A stretch of DNA of 64,000 bases from CAVQEG01 sp963711465 (GCA_963711465.1 CAVQEG010000001.1:2294001-2358000), one strand, 5' to 3'; shown: positions 43,773 to 53,201, counted from the stretch's first letter. Notes: generated by a model not told the origin, from the sequence alone. Program-made: numbers and translations.

Positions 43773-44835
43773 ATGTCCCGCACGTTTGTCGTCGGGCTCG
43801 GTGAGGCGATCGGACGCCCGGTGCTGCTGCGCGGATGGGTCCATCGGCTTCGAGAGCTCTCCAGGGTCGTCTTTATCGTTCTACAGGACGCTACCGGTAG
43901 CGTCCAGTGCGTCGCCGAACCTTCCCTGCTCGAAGGCCTCGGTCTGAAACTCGACGACGCCGTAGAAATCGACGGCACCGTCCGCGCCGATGAGCGCTCC
44001 CGCGTCGGCTTTGAAGTCGAAGTCAAGTCCGTCCGAATTCTCAATCCATCAGGATTCCCGCTTCCGTTCAATTCCGGTACCCCGCTCGATGGCGTCGCGC
44101 TCGAGGTGATTCTGGAACACCGGCCGCTGTCGTTGCGCAGCCCTTCGGTCGGTACCGCGTTCCGGGTTCAGGCGGAAATCGTTTGCGGAATGCGCGAATT
44201 CCTCGCGAGGGAATACTTCACCGAAATATTCACCTCGAAAATCGTCGGCGGACCAACTCGAACGCCGGTTATTGACGTCCGTATTCGCGCGACTGAACGA
44301 GGAGTTCGGTCAGTATTTCGATGGACATGGGATTCCCCGACCCCCATCGATGCTCGAGGTGCCGATCTGGGAGTTCGCCGAGTGCCTCGACCGGCTTCGC
44401 AAGGGGTTCGATCGCTCCGATCTCGTCGATGATCTCGACCCGCAGGCGGAACGACAGTTGTGCGAGCTGGCTGAAGGGGAGAATGGAATTCCAGCGGTGT
44501 TCGTGCTCGGATTTCCGCTGTCGGGCCGACCGTTCTATACACATCCGAGGGGAACCGAAGGAGCGTCTCAGAGTTTCGATCTTCTGTTTCGAGGCGTCGA
44601 AATCACGACCGGCGGTCAGCGCCTGCATCGTCGTGCGGAACTCGAGGCCGCGCTGCGATCTCGCGGCGTCGATCCGTCATCCTTCGAATCCCACCTTCGG
44701 ATGTTCGACCTCGGAATGCCGCCCCACGGCGGACTTGCGATAGGACCGGAGCGTCTGACGATGCTGCTCTGCGGAATGTCGAGCGTCCGTGAGGCAACGA
44801 TGTACCCGCGTGACCGCACCCGATTGACGCCATGA
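43773..44835 (+). pseudogene. Broken archaeal-type aspartyl-tRNA synthetase (internal deletion plus frameshift)
   Basis: The N-terminal OB-fold domain (VLLRGWVHRLRELSRVVFIV) and the start of the catalytic core (RVQAEIVCGMREFLAREYFT, EIFTSKIVGG) are in one frame. After about 44253 the match ends and resumes in the +1 frame at about 44272 (TSVFARLNEEFGQY...). It runs on through FDLLFRGVEITTGGQRLH, DLGMPPHGG and ATMYPRDRTRLTP. About 80 residues with class II motif 2 (the FRAE...RHLNE region) are missing. The AspS2 type is about 430 residues; only about 350 codons remain. It cannot be active as is, so another aspS must exist. Non-discriminating AspS2 can serve Asn-tRNA synthesis. Confidence 0.8.
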
Positions 44836-44858
44836 ATTCGGCGGGTCCGCTCCGGCGC

Positions 44859-46124
44859 CTACAACGCGACCGATCCCATGAGGTATCCCCAGTACGTCGT
44901 TCGATCCCCAAGGAGGTCGTTCACAACGGCGCCGGGAATGAACGTGGAAACGCCGAGTTGCAGAGCCAGGGGTTTCGACGCCTTCCACGTTCCGGTCAGA
45001 TCGAACTCCTCTCCCAGGGCGGTAGCGGCTGATTCGCCAACGGTGACATCGGTCGCGGTCCCGAACAGATGGGCGGCGAGCGCAACCGACACGCCGGAAA
45101 GCGGCGCGGACGATATCGTCACGAACGCGTCCTGCAGGCCGAATGGACGCAGCGTCGCGTTGAACGGGAAGTAATCCATTGCGCCGTAGAACTTGTGGTT
45201 GGTCGCGTAGAGCGTATTGAATGTGTTCGACGTACCGTTTGCCGGATCGTCGTCGCCCGAGAGCTGCGTATAGGTCGCTTCGATGTGCAGCCGCGCCGCG
45301 GATTGGAACGTGTACCCCGCGCTGGCGCTCAGCATCGATGCTCGGATGTCGAGTCGCGCGGTGCTGTCGGTCGTCGCCTGCACACCACCCTGATACGCTC
45401 CCTGCACATCGTAGTCGAAGGCACCGATCCGTCCGTGGAGGCGGGCGCCCGGCGTGTATCGTAACAGCCGGATCGCTCCCGCGTCGGGTCCGCTGCTGAG
45501 CTGGTGCGTGTCGTTTTCACCGATGGCAAAGACGTCGGCGTGGGTGGCACCATCGAAGTCGACCACGCCATAGAATCCGAGGAGATTCTTCGACGTTCCG
45601 CTGGTCGTACTGCCGTTGAGGTGCGCAGCGAACAGGTCGGCGTCGATCCGCCTGCCGTCGTAGGCCAGCACCGCTCCGTCGAATGATCGTCCGACGTTGT
45701 GCCATCCGACAGCGCCGATGAGTCGCTCGTCGCCATAGGCGAATTCCTGCCGTCCAACCTTCAGGCGAAGCGGGACGCCGCCGATGCTGTCGACGACGAA
45801 ATACGCCTGATGCAGATCGAGTCCGTCGGCCGAACCATCGAACGTACCATCGGCCAGCGCCGGATTCTCCTCGCCGAAGACGCGGGAATCCTGAATCTGC
45901 ACGAGCGCGGACACATGTGAGAACGGGGCCGCGGCGACGTCGAGTCGCGTTCGCAGCAGGTGGTACAGCGGCGCCGGTGCACCACCGTCGAATGACCGTC
46001 CGTCGAGTTCGGTGCGCTCGCGAACCTCACCGGCAATCGACCACGTGCCGGTGGTATCCTGGGCGAGCAGTGCAATGGACGTAGCAATGAAGAAGAACGC
46101 CGAGACTGACACGAGACGAGTCAT
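44859..46124 (-). CDS. Alginate-export-family outer-membrane porin
   Basis: From ATG 46124 the product is 421 residues. The signal peptide MTRLVSVSAFFFIATSIALL-AQ is followed by an amphipathic beta-strand pattern. Family motifs are LRTRLDVAAAPFSHVSALVQ, the ADGLDLHQAYFVVD segment, LKVGRQEFAYGDERLIGAVG and FDGAVLAYDGRRIDADLFAA. Members of this group are single-channel porins; in anaerobic respiratory clusters they are thought to carry oxyanions or small organics. ATG 46124 is the signal-peptide start. It is divergent from the ywiC-like gene, with a FNR-like dyad in the 121-bp gap. Confidence 0.85.
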   Translation of the reverse strand: MTRLVSVSAFFFIATSIALLAQDTTGTWSIAGEVRERTELDGRSFDGGAPAPLYHLLRTRLDVAAAPFSHVSALVQIQDSRVFGEENPALADGTFDGSADGLDLHQAYFVVDSIGGVPLRLKVGRQEFAYGDERLIGAVGWHNVGRSFDGAVLAYDGRRIDADLFAAHLNGSTTSGTSKNLLGFYGVVDFDGATHADVFAIGENDTHQLSSGPDAGAIRLLRYTPGARLHGRIGAFDYDVQGAYQGGVQATTDSTARLDIRASMLSASAGYTFQSAARLHIEATYTQLSGDDDPANGTSNTFNTLYATNHKFYGAMDYFPFNATLRPFGLQDAFVTISSAPLSGVSVALAAHLFGTATDVTVGESAATALGEEFDLTGTWKASKPLALQLGVSTFIPGAVVNDLLGDRTTYWGYLMGSVAL

Positions 46125-46196
46125 AGCTATGGGAGGATCGTGACGGAGGTTCGTGCGCAACGATGGCAAGTAACGAGGCGCCGGACTGGCCTGCGC

Positions 46197-46210
46197 ATGA
46201 TGTGCGTCAT
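46197..46210. promoter_or_regulatory. FNR/Dnr-like dyad between porin and ywiC-like genes
   Basis: ATGAT-GTGC-GTCAT, a dyad with FNR spacing. It lies 36 bp before the ywiC-like ATG and 73 bp before the divergent porin ATG, so it could control both. Confidence 0.4.
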
Positions 46211-46245
46211 ATCCCCCCATTGCGGTCGGTCTCTATGTTGGTCGC

Positions 46246-47013
46246 ATGAACATTCGACCGATTCCCATATCGAAGGAGCATGGCGCGTGGGTGGTGCTTG
46301 CCAGCGCGTGGCTGCTCGGCATCGTCTATGCCCGCGGCGGCGACATCGTTCCCATCATGCTCACGGCGCTGGTGGCGCTGTCGGCGGTCGTCCTTCTGGA
46401 ATCGCAGCGTGCGCTGATCCGATGCGGACGCGTCGCGAGACTGAGGACTCAGATCGGGCACTACACGAACTGGAGCATTCTGTCGGCGTTCATTGCAATG
46501 ATCGCCGCAATCCCGCTGCTGACTGCGGTTCCGCGGCTGCTGGCAGTGGTGATCCCGTCGGCCCTGATCTTCGGGCTCTACGCGCTGCTGGAATACCGTC
46601 GTGCACCGATGATGGTGCTCTCGGCAGTAGGATTCGTTGGAATGGCGCTGCTGGCACCGGCGACCGCGATTGCCGCCGGATCATCCGCCGGATGGGCGGA
46701 GCTGGCCGGACTGTGGGTGGTGTCGGCGCTCTTCTTCTCAACATCGGTGTTCCGCATCAAGGTGCGGCTCAACGGGTTCGGTGCCCTGATGCCGACCGCG
46801 GCGTTTCATACGCTGGTTGTGGGCGTTGCGGGAATTCTGGTGATTGCAGAAGTGATTCCCATCGGCGGCTTCATCGCCGTCGTACCGGCGGTCGCACTGC
46901 TCGGCTGGATCGCCTTCGACCTCGACCGCTACCGCGCGTGGCCACTGAAGCGCATCGGCCTCCTCGAGTCCGTCATCGCCGCAGGGTTCGTCCTGATGCA
47001 ACTTCTGCGCTAG
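46246..47013 (+). CDS. YwiC-like family membrane protein
   Basis: 255 residues with about eight transmembrane helices and the family's signature start, PISKEHGAWVVLASAWLLGI. Another conserved part is SVFRIKVRLNGF. In Bacillus subtilis ywiC lies beside narK and fnr and is linked to nitrate respiration, but no biochemical function is proven. The porin, RIC, Crp/Fnr and Mo-reductase genes around it give the same context here. The start at 46246 follows a FNR-like dyad. Confidence 0.85.
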   Translation: MNIRPIPISKEHGAWVVLASAWLLGIVYARGGDIVPIMLTALVALSAVVLLESQRALIRCGRVARLRTQIGHYTNWSILSAFIAMIAAIPLLTAVPRLLAVVIPSALIFGLYALLEYRRAPMMVLSAVGFVGMALLAPATAIAAGSSAGWAELAGLWVVSALFFSTSVFRIKVRLNGFGALMPTAAFHTLVVGVAGILVIAEVIPIGGFIAVVPAVALLGWIAFDLDRYRAWPLKRIGLLESVIAAGFVLMQLLR

Positions 47014-47242
47014 CGACACCGGGGGGTAGCGCTCGGGGGCTCCGGACGCGGGTGGGTGGGAATCGAATACCCTGGGCGGAGCCCTGGGCTAATGGAGGGC
47101 GGCCCTCCGGGTCTTGTGCAGCGGCGATGGGAAGTCCGGTCCCGCGCATCTTCCACCGACACACCGCTTGGCCCCCTTGGCGGACAATCTGCCCCAGCGC
47201 ACCCTCTACCCTCGAACTCTCCACTCCCACCCGGTCCCCTCG

Positions 47243-47968
47243 CTATCCCTTGGCGCTCTTGGCGGCCCCGGTCTTGGCGAACAGCACGTTGTTCTCCAGA
47301 TGCACATGCCGCCGCATGTCCAGGTCGAACTCCTCGAGCTCCCTGAAGAACACGCGGTATGTCGTGCAGGCGCTCGAGGGCGGCTGGTAGTCGTCGGTCA
47401 GCTCGCGAAGGCGCGCGAGAATATCGCCCGACTCCGCATGCTCCATCTCCATCATCGCAATCGCCGCGCGCACCTGCGTTAGTGAGATGCCGTCGGGACT
47501 CACTCCGGTTCGCGCCGAATTCGCAAGTGCCTTGATCATCGGGAACAGCACCTGCTCCTCCTTCAGCATGTGCGAGCCCATGTCGTCGAGCATCGCGTGC
47601 ACCAGACGCGCCACCTCGAGCAGGTGCGGGCTGCGTTCGCCGTGCGCGCTGGCAACCTTGTCGGCGTGCTGATGCAGTACCGGTGAGATGCGTGTGACGT
47701 ACCGATGGTGGTTCTGGACGATGTAATCGGCGAGGAAATCGAGTTCCCAGTCGTTGACGTTCGGTTCACCCGATGGGCCGGAAGCAACGACGGCATCGAC
47801 TTCGTCGAGAACGGCGGTCGCGTCGATCTGCTTTTCCCGACAGGCCTGCTCCACCGGAACCCCGCCGCCGCAGCAGAAGTCGAGTCCGTATTTCTGAAAC
47901 ACCGCGGCGGTGCGATAATCATCGACGACGATGTCGCGAATGTTCGTTCGTGCGAGTTCCGAATTCAT
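47243..47968 (-). CDS. ric: Di-iron iron-sulfur cluster repair protein (RIC/ScdA/YtfE)
   Basis: A 241-residue protein with the N-terminal ScdA domain (IVVDDYRTAAVFQKYGLDFC, then CGGG) and a C-terminal hemerythrin-like four-helix bundle. The bundle supplies His and Glu ligands for a di-iron site (NHHRYVTRISPVLHQHADKV; LKEEQVLFP; EMEHAESGDILARLRELTDD; RHVHLENNVLF). RIC repairs Fe-S clusters damaged by nitric oxide or oxidants. It lies 37 bp downstream of the Crp/Fnr gene on the same strand, so it is probably co-transcribed with and controlled by it. Confidence 0.95.
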   Translation of the reverse strand: MNSELARTNIRDIVVDDYRTAAVFQKYGLDFCCGGGVPVEQACREKQIDATAVLDEVDAVVASGPSGEPNVNDWELDFLADYIVQNHHRYVTRISPVLHQHADKVASAHGERSPHLLEVARLVHAMLDDMGSHMLKEEQVLFPMIKALANSARTGVSPDGISLTQVRAAIAMMEMEHAESGDILARLRELTDDYQPPSSACTTYRVFFRELEEFDLDMRRHVHLENNVLFAKTGAAKSAKG

Positions 47969-48005
47969 CTGACGTCCTCTCGGTTTGTACTCTGGTTGCT
48001 GGTTG

Positions 48006-48668
48006 TCATTCAGGATGCCGACGCAATTCGGAACCCCACAGAATTTTTCCGCTCTCGATTCGCAGCGCCCCTTCTTCCTCCATCGATTTGATCGTTCTGA
48101 TCACCGTCTCCACGCGCAGTCCGGTCATATCGGCAAGCTGCTGGCGGGTGAAGGGAACCAGATACGACTGGTCGGGCGCAATGCCTTCGTATCGACGGAA
48201 GTACTCGATGAGCGTCGAGAGCCGGTGTTCCGCCTGTTCCACTGCGATTTCACCGAGCATCATCGCCTTATAGATGAGGCGGGTGGAGAGAATTTCGGTC
48301 AGTCGGATATGGACGTCGAAATTCTCCCGAAGCAGTCGGATGAAATCGTCGTACCCGCACCGCCAGACCGTACTGCGCTCGACCGCCACGGCGCTGGCCG
48401 GATACCGTCTGTTCGCGAAGAACGGAGGTTCGCCGAAGCTCTGGCCTTCGGAGAACACGCCCTGGACGAACTTGCGGCCCTTCTCGGTGAACACCGCCAT
48501 TTCGATCGATCCGCTCCCTACCATATAGAAGTACCGGGCGCGCTCACCCTGATCGAAGAGCACCTCGTCGGGATCGAGGTCGACGGCGCTGGCACCATAC
48601 CTCTTCAACAGAGACAGTGGAACGAGCTCCTGCTGGGCTTCCGAATCGCTGGGTTCGTGTGTCGACAT
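48006..48668 (-). CDS. Crp/Fnr-family transcriptional regulator
   Basis: 220 residues from ATG 48668 (MSTHEPSDSEAQQEL). The cyclic-nucleotide-binding-like domain has VDLDPDEVLFDQGERARYFY and FGEPPFFANRRYPASAVA. The winged helix has FTRQQLADMTGLRVETVIRT. The N-terminal Cys set that binds [4Fe-4S] in FNR is absent, so this is not an O2-sensing FNR. A Dnr- or Crp-like NO, haem or redox sensor is more likely. A FNR-like dyad 34-47 bp upstream of the start suggests autoregulation. ric follows in the same operon. Confidence 0.92.
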   Translation of the reverse strand: MSTHEPSDSEAQQELVPLSLLKRYGASAVDLDPDEVLFDQGERARYFYMVGSGSIEMAVFTEKGRKFVQGVFSEGQSFGEPPFFANRRYPASAVAVERSTVWRCGYDDFIRLLRENFDVHIRLTEILSTRLIYKAMMLGEIAVEQAEHRLSTLIEYFRRYEGIAPDQSYLVPFTRQQLADMTGLRVETVIRTIKSMEEEGALRIESGKILWGSELRRHPE

Positions 48669-48701
48669 GAGCAAGCTACGGGCGCACGGACAGCGCCGTT
48701 T

Positions 48702-48715
48702 ATGATATACATCAG
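48702..48715. promoter_or_regulatory. FNR/Dnr-like dyad upstream of the crp-ric operon
   Basis: ATGAT-ATAC-ATCAG, 34-47 bp before the crp start codon, in the same form as the dyad before the tsdA-like gene at 29843. Confidence 0.45.
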
Positions 48716-48909
48716 GATGGATCGGTGCCGAATCCGAGCCAATGGTGGTGCATGATATGAATCGCGAGGTCGCCGACGTTGCGCGGTGGATCGAGGTTGG
48801 GACGATGGGTGGTGGAACGATGCGGAGGAATTCGGTTGCCGCCCCGGAGGAGCGATCCGCGAATTCCCGTGGTATTGAGGTCGCGTGTCGGGACTCAATG
48901 CCGCAATCG

Positions 48910-51336
48910 CTACGGTACGACCGCTCCTGCCGGCGTCCATTGCCCCCGAACATCGCGGACCATCAGGAACATCGCCTGTGGCGGAGCATCAGGCAGCGTG
49001 ATGATCGAGCGTGGCGTCGTGCCTCCGGCGCTTGCGGCAAGTTCACGACCGTCAACCGAATAGATTCGCCAGCCGGTCACGCGGGGATCGACGCGCAGGG
49101 TGTGGGCGTCGATTCGCGCAATGCTGAAACCGGGTACGGGTCGAGGCCGCCTGAGAGGTGACTCGACGCCCATGGCTCCCGAGATCCGTGCGACGGCGAT
49201 GCGTGAGGTCGGCTCTCTCCCCGCGGCCGTGAAGCTTCCGCCCACGAACACGGAGTCACCCGCGCCGGCAAGCGCCAGCACTCTGTCATTGGTTCCGCCC
49301 GGAATCGACTTCCATTGTCCCCCATCCCAGTATGCGATATTTGCGTCGTTCGTCCCCGCGAGATCAAACTCGCCCCCGGCGAACAGCACGCCGCCCACGC
49401 TGGCCACGGCGAACACCGGGCCGCCGATCGGCGTTGGCTGCGGTCCGACTGCCGACCATGTTCCTTCTGACCACGCGGCGACCCCGCTCGAGACGACGCC
49501 ATTGCCGACCGATCCGAAGGTGCCACCGATAAACAGGGTGTCGTCGCTGTAATCCATGGAATAGACAACGAAGTCGGCGCCACCATCCAGGGAGATCCAC
49601 CGCTCGGTGCGGGAGTCCCATGCTGCGACATTTCGAAGGACCGTGTCGGGGCGTTCGATGTCGAATTCTCCGGCAACGAATACGGTGTCCCCTACCGCGA
49701 CAATGTCGTAGATACGACCGGTCAGCTCGCTTCCCAACGAGCCGAGAGAGTGCCATCGTCCATTCTCGAAATAGCAGACCGAACCCGTGGTGGCACCATC
49801 GTCGGCCGTCGTGAACACACCGCCTGCATACATTCGGCCGCGGTGATCGGTTGCAACGGTATAGACATCGTTGTTGAATTCGCCGCCCACGGACTCCCAC
49901 GCACTCCGACCCGGAATCCATCTGGCGACGTCGGTGAGATGAACGTTCGCCATGCGATCTCCGACAATCGCGCCACCCACGACCAGGGTGTCATGCAGCC
50001 ATGCCGCCGAATTGGCCATTCCGAGAACGCCTCGGGATTGCGGCGTCCAATTCGATCCATCCCAGACGACCACGTTGTCGACCAGCCATTTGCCGGCATA
50101 CCCGAAACTGCCCGCGACTGCGAGGCGACCATTCTCCAGAGCAAGTCCGTTCACCTGCCCTCCGAGCGCACGGAACGAAGAATTGAACAACGACCTCCAT
50201 TCGTACTTCTTCGAGTCCCACAGGGCGATTCCGGGTGTCGTCTCCAGGTGACCACCGGTGAACACCCCGGCGATTCCGCCGGCGACGACAATTCCCTTTG
50301 GAATGGAAACGACTGATGCGATTGGTGCAGCGATTCCGGCACCGAGCGAATCCAATGATCCGGACTCCGCATCCCACTTGACGATGAAACTCGAAATGAG
50401 CGGATACAGAGCGGATTCGGTCCCGATGTACACATCCGATCCGATAGTGCACAGGGCGGTGACGCGTGAGTATCTGTCGCCAATACCGGTCTCGAGCGAT
50501 TCCACCGTATCCAACGATGGATCGTACGTCAGCGTGACCGATGAAAGTCGCGAATTCGACGCGCCGGAAGTCGTCCCGATGATCAGAAGCGAATCCAGCG
50601 ACGACAGGGCGTAAATACGGCGAACGGTGGAATCCGACGGAACCACCCACGTGCCACCGGTCACGTTCCAACCCGCCAGGTTTCGCGCGGTGCGACCGCC
50701 AATCGAACCGAATGCACCTCCTGCCCAGACGGTCGTTCCGACGCTGGCAAGGGCCGACACGACTCCATCAGTACCGCCGCTCAGCGAATTCCAGCGGTGC
50801 GTCGCAGTATCCCACGCGGCAATGTTTCGAACGGTGTTGGATGAATCGGAAAACGTTCCGGCAACGAAGACATTCCCTCCCTCCAGAGCAATGCACGACA
50901 CTCCCGATCCAGCCAATCGAGTACCCGCCAATGGTTCCCATGTAGCATTCCATCGATTGCAGCGGGCAATCATTTCGGCCGTGTCGCCACCCGCCGTTTG
51001 AAACGAGCCACCGACATAGATGTAATCGCCATCGATAGCGATCGCTGACACCGGACCGTCGACACCCTCTCCGAGCGGCCGCCACTCTTCACGGTTCCCA
51101 TCCCACATCGCAACGTGGTTGAGTGCCGTCTGCCCGAACGTCTCGAATGTCCCGCCAACCACGACGGTATCTCCCGAAGCAGCCATGCACGTGATGGTAC
51201 CGTCGAGCGTGACGTTGAACGGGAAGCGCTTGCTCCACGAGACGGTTGGCTGCGCGCTTGCGGATATCGTCAATGACGCCAGCAATGCGACGATTACGGT
51301 CGACAGCCGACGCCCGTTAACCTCGGGAGTCACCAT
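48910..51336 (-). CDS. Secreted multi-blade beta-propeller (Kelch-like) protein
   Basis: 808 residues from ATG 51336 (MVTPEVNGRRLSTVIVALLA, signal peptide ending SASAQ); ATG 51342 is an alternative. The body repeats about every 45-50 residues a pattern D.V.VGG.F...G....N.A.WDG....W..LG.G.DG.V. This appears for example as TVVVGGTFETFGQTALNHVA, YIYVGGSFQTAGGDTAEMIA and SVFVGGSFTAAGREPTSRIA, about 15 times, indicating one or two large propellers. The C-terminal 80 residues end RVDPRVTGWRIYSVDGRELA and TPAGAVVP, a diverged sorting domain. The role is unknown. Repeat length makes recombination likely. The in-frame extension to 51498 lacks a signal and is rejected. Confidence 0.82.
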   Translation of the reverse strand: MVTPEVNGRRLSTVIVALLASLTISASAQPTVSWSKRFPFNVTLDGTITCMAASGDTVVVGGTFETFGQTALNHVAMWDGNREEWRPLGEGVDGPVSAIAIDGDYIYVGGSFQTAGGDTAEMIARCNRWNATWEPLAGTRLAGSGVSCIALEGGNVFVAGTFSDSSNTVRNIAAWDTATHRWNSLSGGTDGVVSALASVGTTVWAGGAFGSIGGRTARNLAGWNVTGGTWVVPSDSTVRRIYALSSLDSLLIIGTTSGASNSRLSSVTLTYDPSLDTVESLETGIGDRYSRVTALCTIGSDVYIGTESALYPLISSFIVKWDAESGSLDSLGAGIAAPIASVVSIPKGIVVAGGIAGVFTGGHLETTPGIALWDSKKYEWRSLFNSSFRALGGQVNGLALENGRLAVAGSFGYAGKWLVDNVVVWDGSNWTPQSRGVLGMANSAAWLHDTLVVGGAIVGDRMANVHLTDVARWIPGRSAWESVGGEFNNDVYTVATDHRGRMYAGGVFTTADDGATTGSVCYFENGRWHSLGSLGSELTGRIYDIVAVGDTVFVAGEFDIERPDTVLRNVAAWDSRTERWISLDGGADFVVYSMDYSDDTLFIGGTFGSVGNGVVSSGVAAWSEGTWSAVGPQPTPIGGPVFAVASVGGVLFAGGEFDLAGTNDANIAYWDGGQWKSIPGGTNDRVLALAGAGDSVFVGGSFTAAGREPTSRIAVARISGAMGVESPLRRPRPVPGFSIARIDAHTLRVDPRVTGWRIYSVDGRELAASAGGTTPRSIITLPDAPPQAMFLMVRDVRGQWTPAGAVVP

Positions 51337-52103
51337 GGACATATCATTCACCAATACGATTCCGCGAAACATCGAATGGGAGGTCTTCAATTCTGTCTCG
51401 TTGACCCGGAATCGAATCTCGACCTCCGGTGGGTTCACAAAATATGCGATCTCAAATTTCTCGACGAAATCTGGATGCGCCGAATTCATCAGACCCATCG
51501 TCGCTTCCCACTGGATTCTCTGTGCTTCATTCGGTGGATAGTCAGCAGAAGATGCGTATCCACTGTGGCATGGACGCTCGGCTATCCGGTTGGCTCACAT
51601 GGCGTGAGCCGCTTGCGATACTGACACTCGCTCAACTGGACATTGACCAGGATGCCCTGACGTGCCGGGCGAAAAAGCCGAGCGAGATGGTTCGTCGTGG
51701 GTACTGCGTCCTGGCGTGGCAGGGTCGGCCGTTCGTGAGGTCGAAATCGGTCGACCGTTGTCACAGCCAAGACGCGCGAACGCGTCGGTAATGATGCTAC
51801 CGAAAGTGAGCGCAACGCCGCCTGGGGCAACGAGCGGCCGATTTCGGCCCGCGAGACGGTTGTCAGACGGGGCCCAATGTCCGAGTTGCCGTCGACGCAG
51901 CAGCAAAAAAAAGATCCGGGTGAATTCGCAACAGGCAGATTGAATCGGAATGTAATGTAGACGCGGTTATGGGCGGCGGAGGTTGCGCGCCAGGTCATGC
52001 GGCGCTCTTGTGAGGTGGATCATACTGCCCGACCACGTCGGAGTGGTAGGTTGACGGCAATCGATGAATTCACACTGTTTCAGGATATGAGCCCGTTCGA
52101 AGC
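51337..52103. other. 767-bp region without a recognisable gene
   Basis: Several short frames of up to about 138 codons exist on both strands, but none has a motif, signal peptide or convincing start site. The left part is the promoter side of the propeller gene. The right end contains a FNR-like dyad at 52051 and the promoter of the TDT channel. It is the longest gene-free stretch in the window. Confidence 0.5.
52051..52064 (+). promoter_or_regulatory. FNR-like dyad upstream of the TDT channel gene
   Basis: TTGAC-GGCA-ATCGA matches TTGAT-N4-ATCAA at 8 of 10 positions, 40 bp before ATG 52104. It may drive the channel and the Mo-reductase operon that follows. Confidence 0.35.
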
Positions 52104-53201
52104 ATGGACAAGTCCGCGGTCACCAGTATGACGTCGCCGACCGTGGCAGCACCTGCCAGGGCGGCCGACACGCCCGCCCGCTCCCGCGAATCTCTCGCGT
52201 CGATGCCGCCGGCGTACTTCGCGCTCATCATGGCCACCGGCATCGTCTCGATCGGGTGCAAGCTGCTGAAGATCCCCGTGCTTCCGCATGTGCTCGCCGC
52301 CGTGTCGATTGTCGGCTATCCGGTGCTGTGGGTGCTGTTTCTCACAAGACTGTGGCGCATGCCGAAGCGCGTGCTGGCCGATCTGGCGAGCCACCAGCGG
52401 GCTCCCGGATTCTTCACGATCGTCGCCGGAACGGGCGTGCTCGGCGCCCAGATGGTCGTGCTCTACGACGCCCGGTTCGTGGCCCACATTCTCTGGTGGG
52501 TCACCGTCGTGCTCTGGGCCGCAGTGATGTACAGCGTCTTCACCGCTGTCACCATCAGGGAAATCAAGCCGAACCTGGCCGAGGGCATCAACGGTGGCTG
52601 GCTGGTGGCAATCGTCGCCACGCAGTCAGTCGTCGTGCTCGGCTGCGTCATCGGCGGCGATCTGGTGGGCGACCTGCAAACGACGCTCTACATCCTGCTG
52701 ACGTTCTGGCTCTGCGGCGGGATGCTCTACTTCTGGACCATTTCGCTGATTTTCTACCGCTACCTCTTCTTCCGGCTGGCGCCGGGCGATCTGATGCCGC
52801 CGTATTGGATCAACATGGGAGCGGTGGCGATTTCCACGGTGGCGGGAACGATGCTCGCAATCGCTGCCGGCGCGTCTCCCGTGCTGACGGCAATTCGACC
52901 CTTTATTTCCGGCCTGACCGCGATGTACTGGGCGACAGCCACCTGGTGGATTCCGATGCTTGTGATCCTCGGCGTCTGGCGCCACTACATCCGCCGATTC
53001 CCATTCACCTACGATCCGCTGTACTGGGGAATGGTCTTCCCCCTCGGGATGTACGCCGTCGCATCGTACCGCATGTCGCAGCTCTTCGAAGTTCCCCTGC
53101 TCGTCGGAATCGCCCACGTGTCGATCGTGGCGGGAATCGCGGCCTGGGCGCTCACGTTCTTCGGACTGCTGCGGTCGCTGCTGCGCACCGTCCGCACCTG
53201 A
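52104..53201 (+). CDS. TDT-family (TehA/SLAC1/Mae1-like) anion channel or transporter
   Basis: 365 residues with about ten transmembrane helices after a soluble N-terminus of 30 residues. The family start is visible (MPPAYFALIMATGIVSIGCK), as are ILWWVTVVLWAAVMY and WATATWWIPMLVILGVWR. Members carry malate, sulfite, tellurite or, in plant SLAC1, chloride and nitrate. It lies 157 bp before the putative nitrate reductase operon and on the same strand. Nitrate or nitrite is therefore a reasonable substrate to test, but sequence alone does not decide it. Confidence 0.82.
   Translation: MDKSAVTSMTSPTVAAPARAADTPARSRESLASMPPAYFALIMATGIVSIGCKLLKIPVLPHVLAAVSIVGYPVLWVLFLTRLWRMPKRVLADLASHQRAPGFFTIVAGTGVLGAQMVVLYDARFVAHILWWVTVVLWAAVMYSVFTAVTIREIKPNLAEGINGGWLVAIVATQSVVVLGCVIGGDLVGDLQTTLYILLTFWLCGGMLYFWTISLIFYRYLFFRLAPGDLMPPYWINMGAVAISTVAGTMLAIAAGASPVLTAIRPFISGLTAMYWATATWWIPMLVILGVWRHYIRRFPFTYDPLYWGMVFPLGMYAVASYRMSQLFEVPLLVGIAHVSIVAGIAAWALTFFGLLRSLLRTVRT

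Noticed and set aside
48006..48668. O2-sensing FNR with [4Fe-4S] cluster
   Set aside because: The N-terminal Cys set is missing; only one Cys is seen in the sensor domain.
51429..51791. 120-codon frame in the longest gene-free region
   Set aside because: No motif, signal or ribosome-binding site; codon composition looks random and Arg/Ser-rich.
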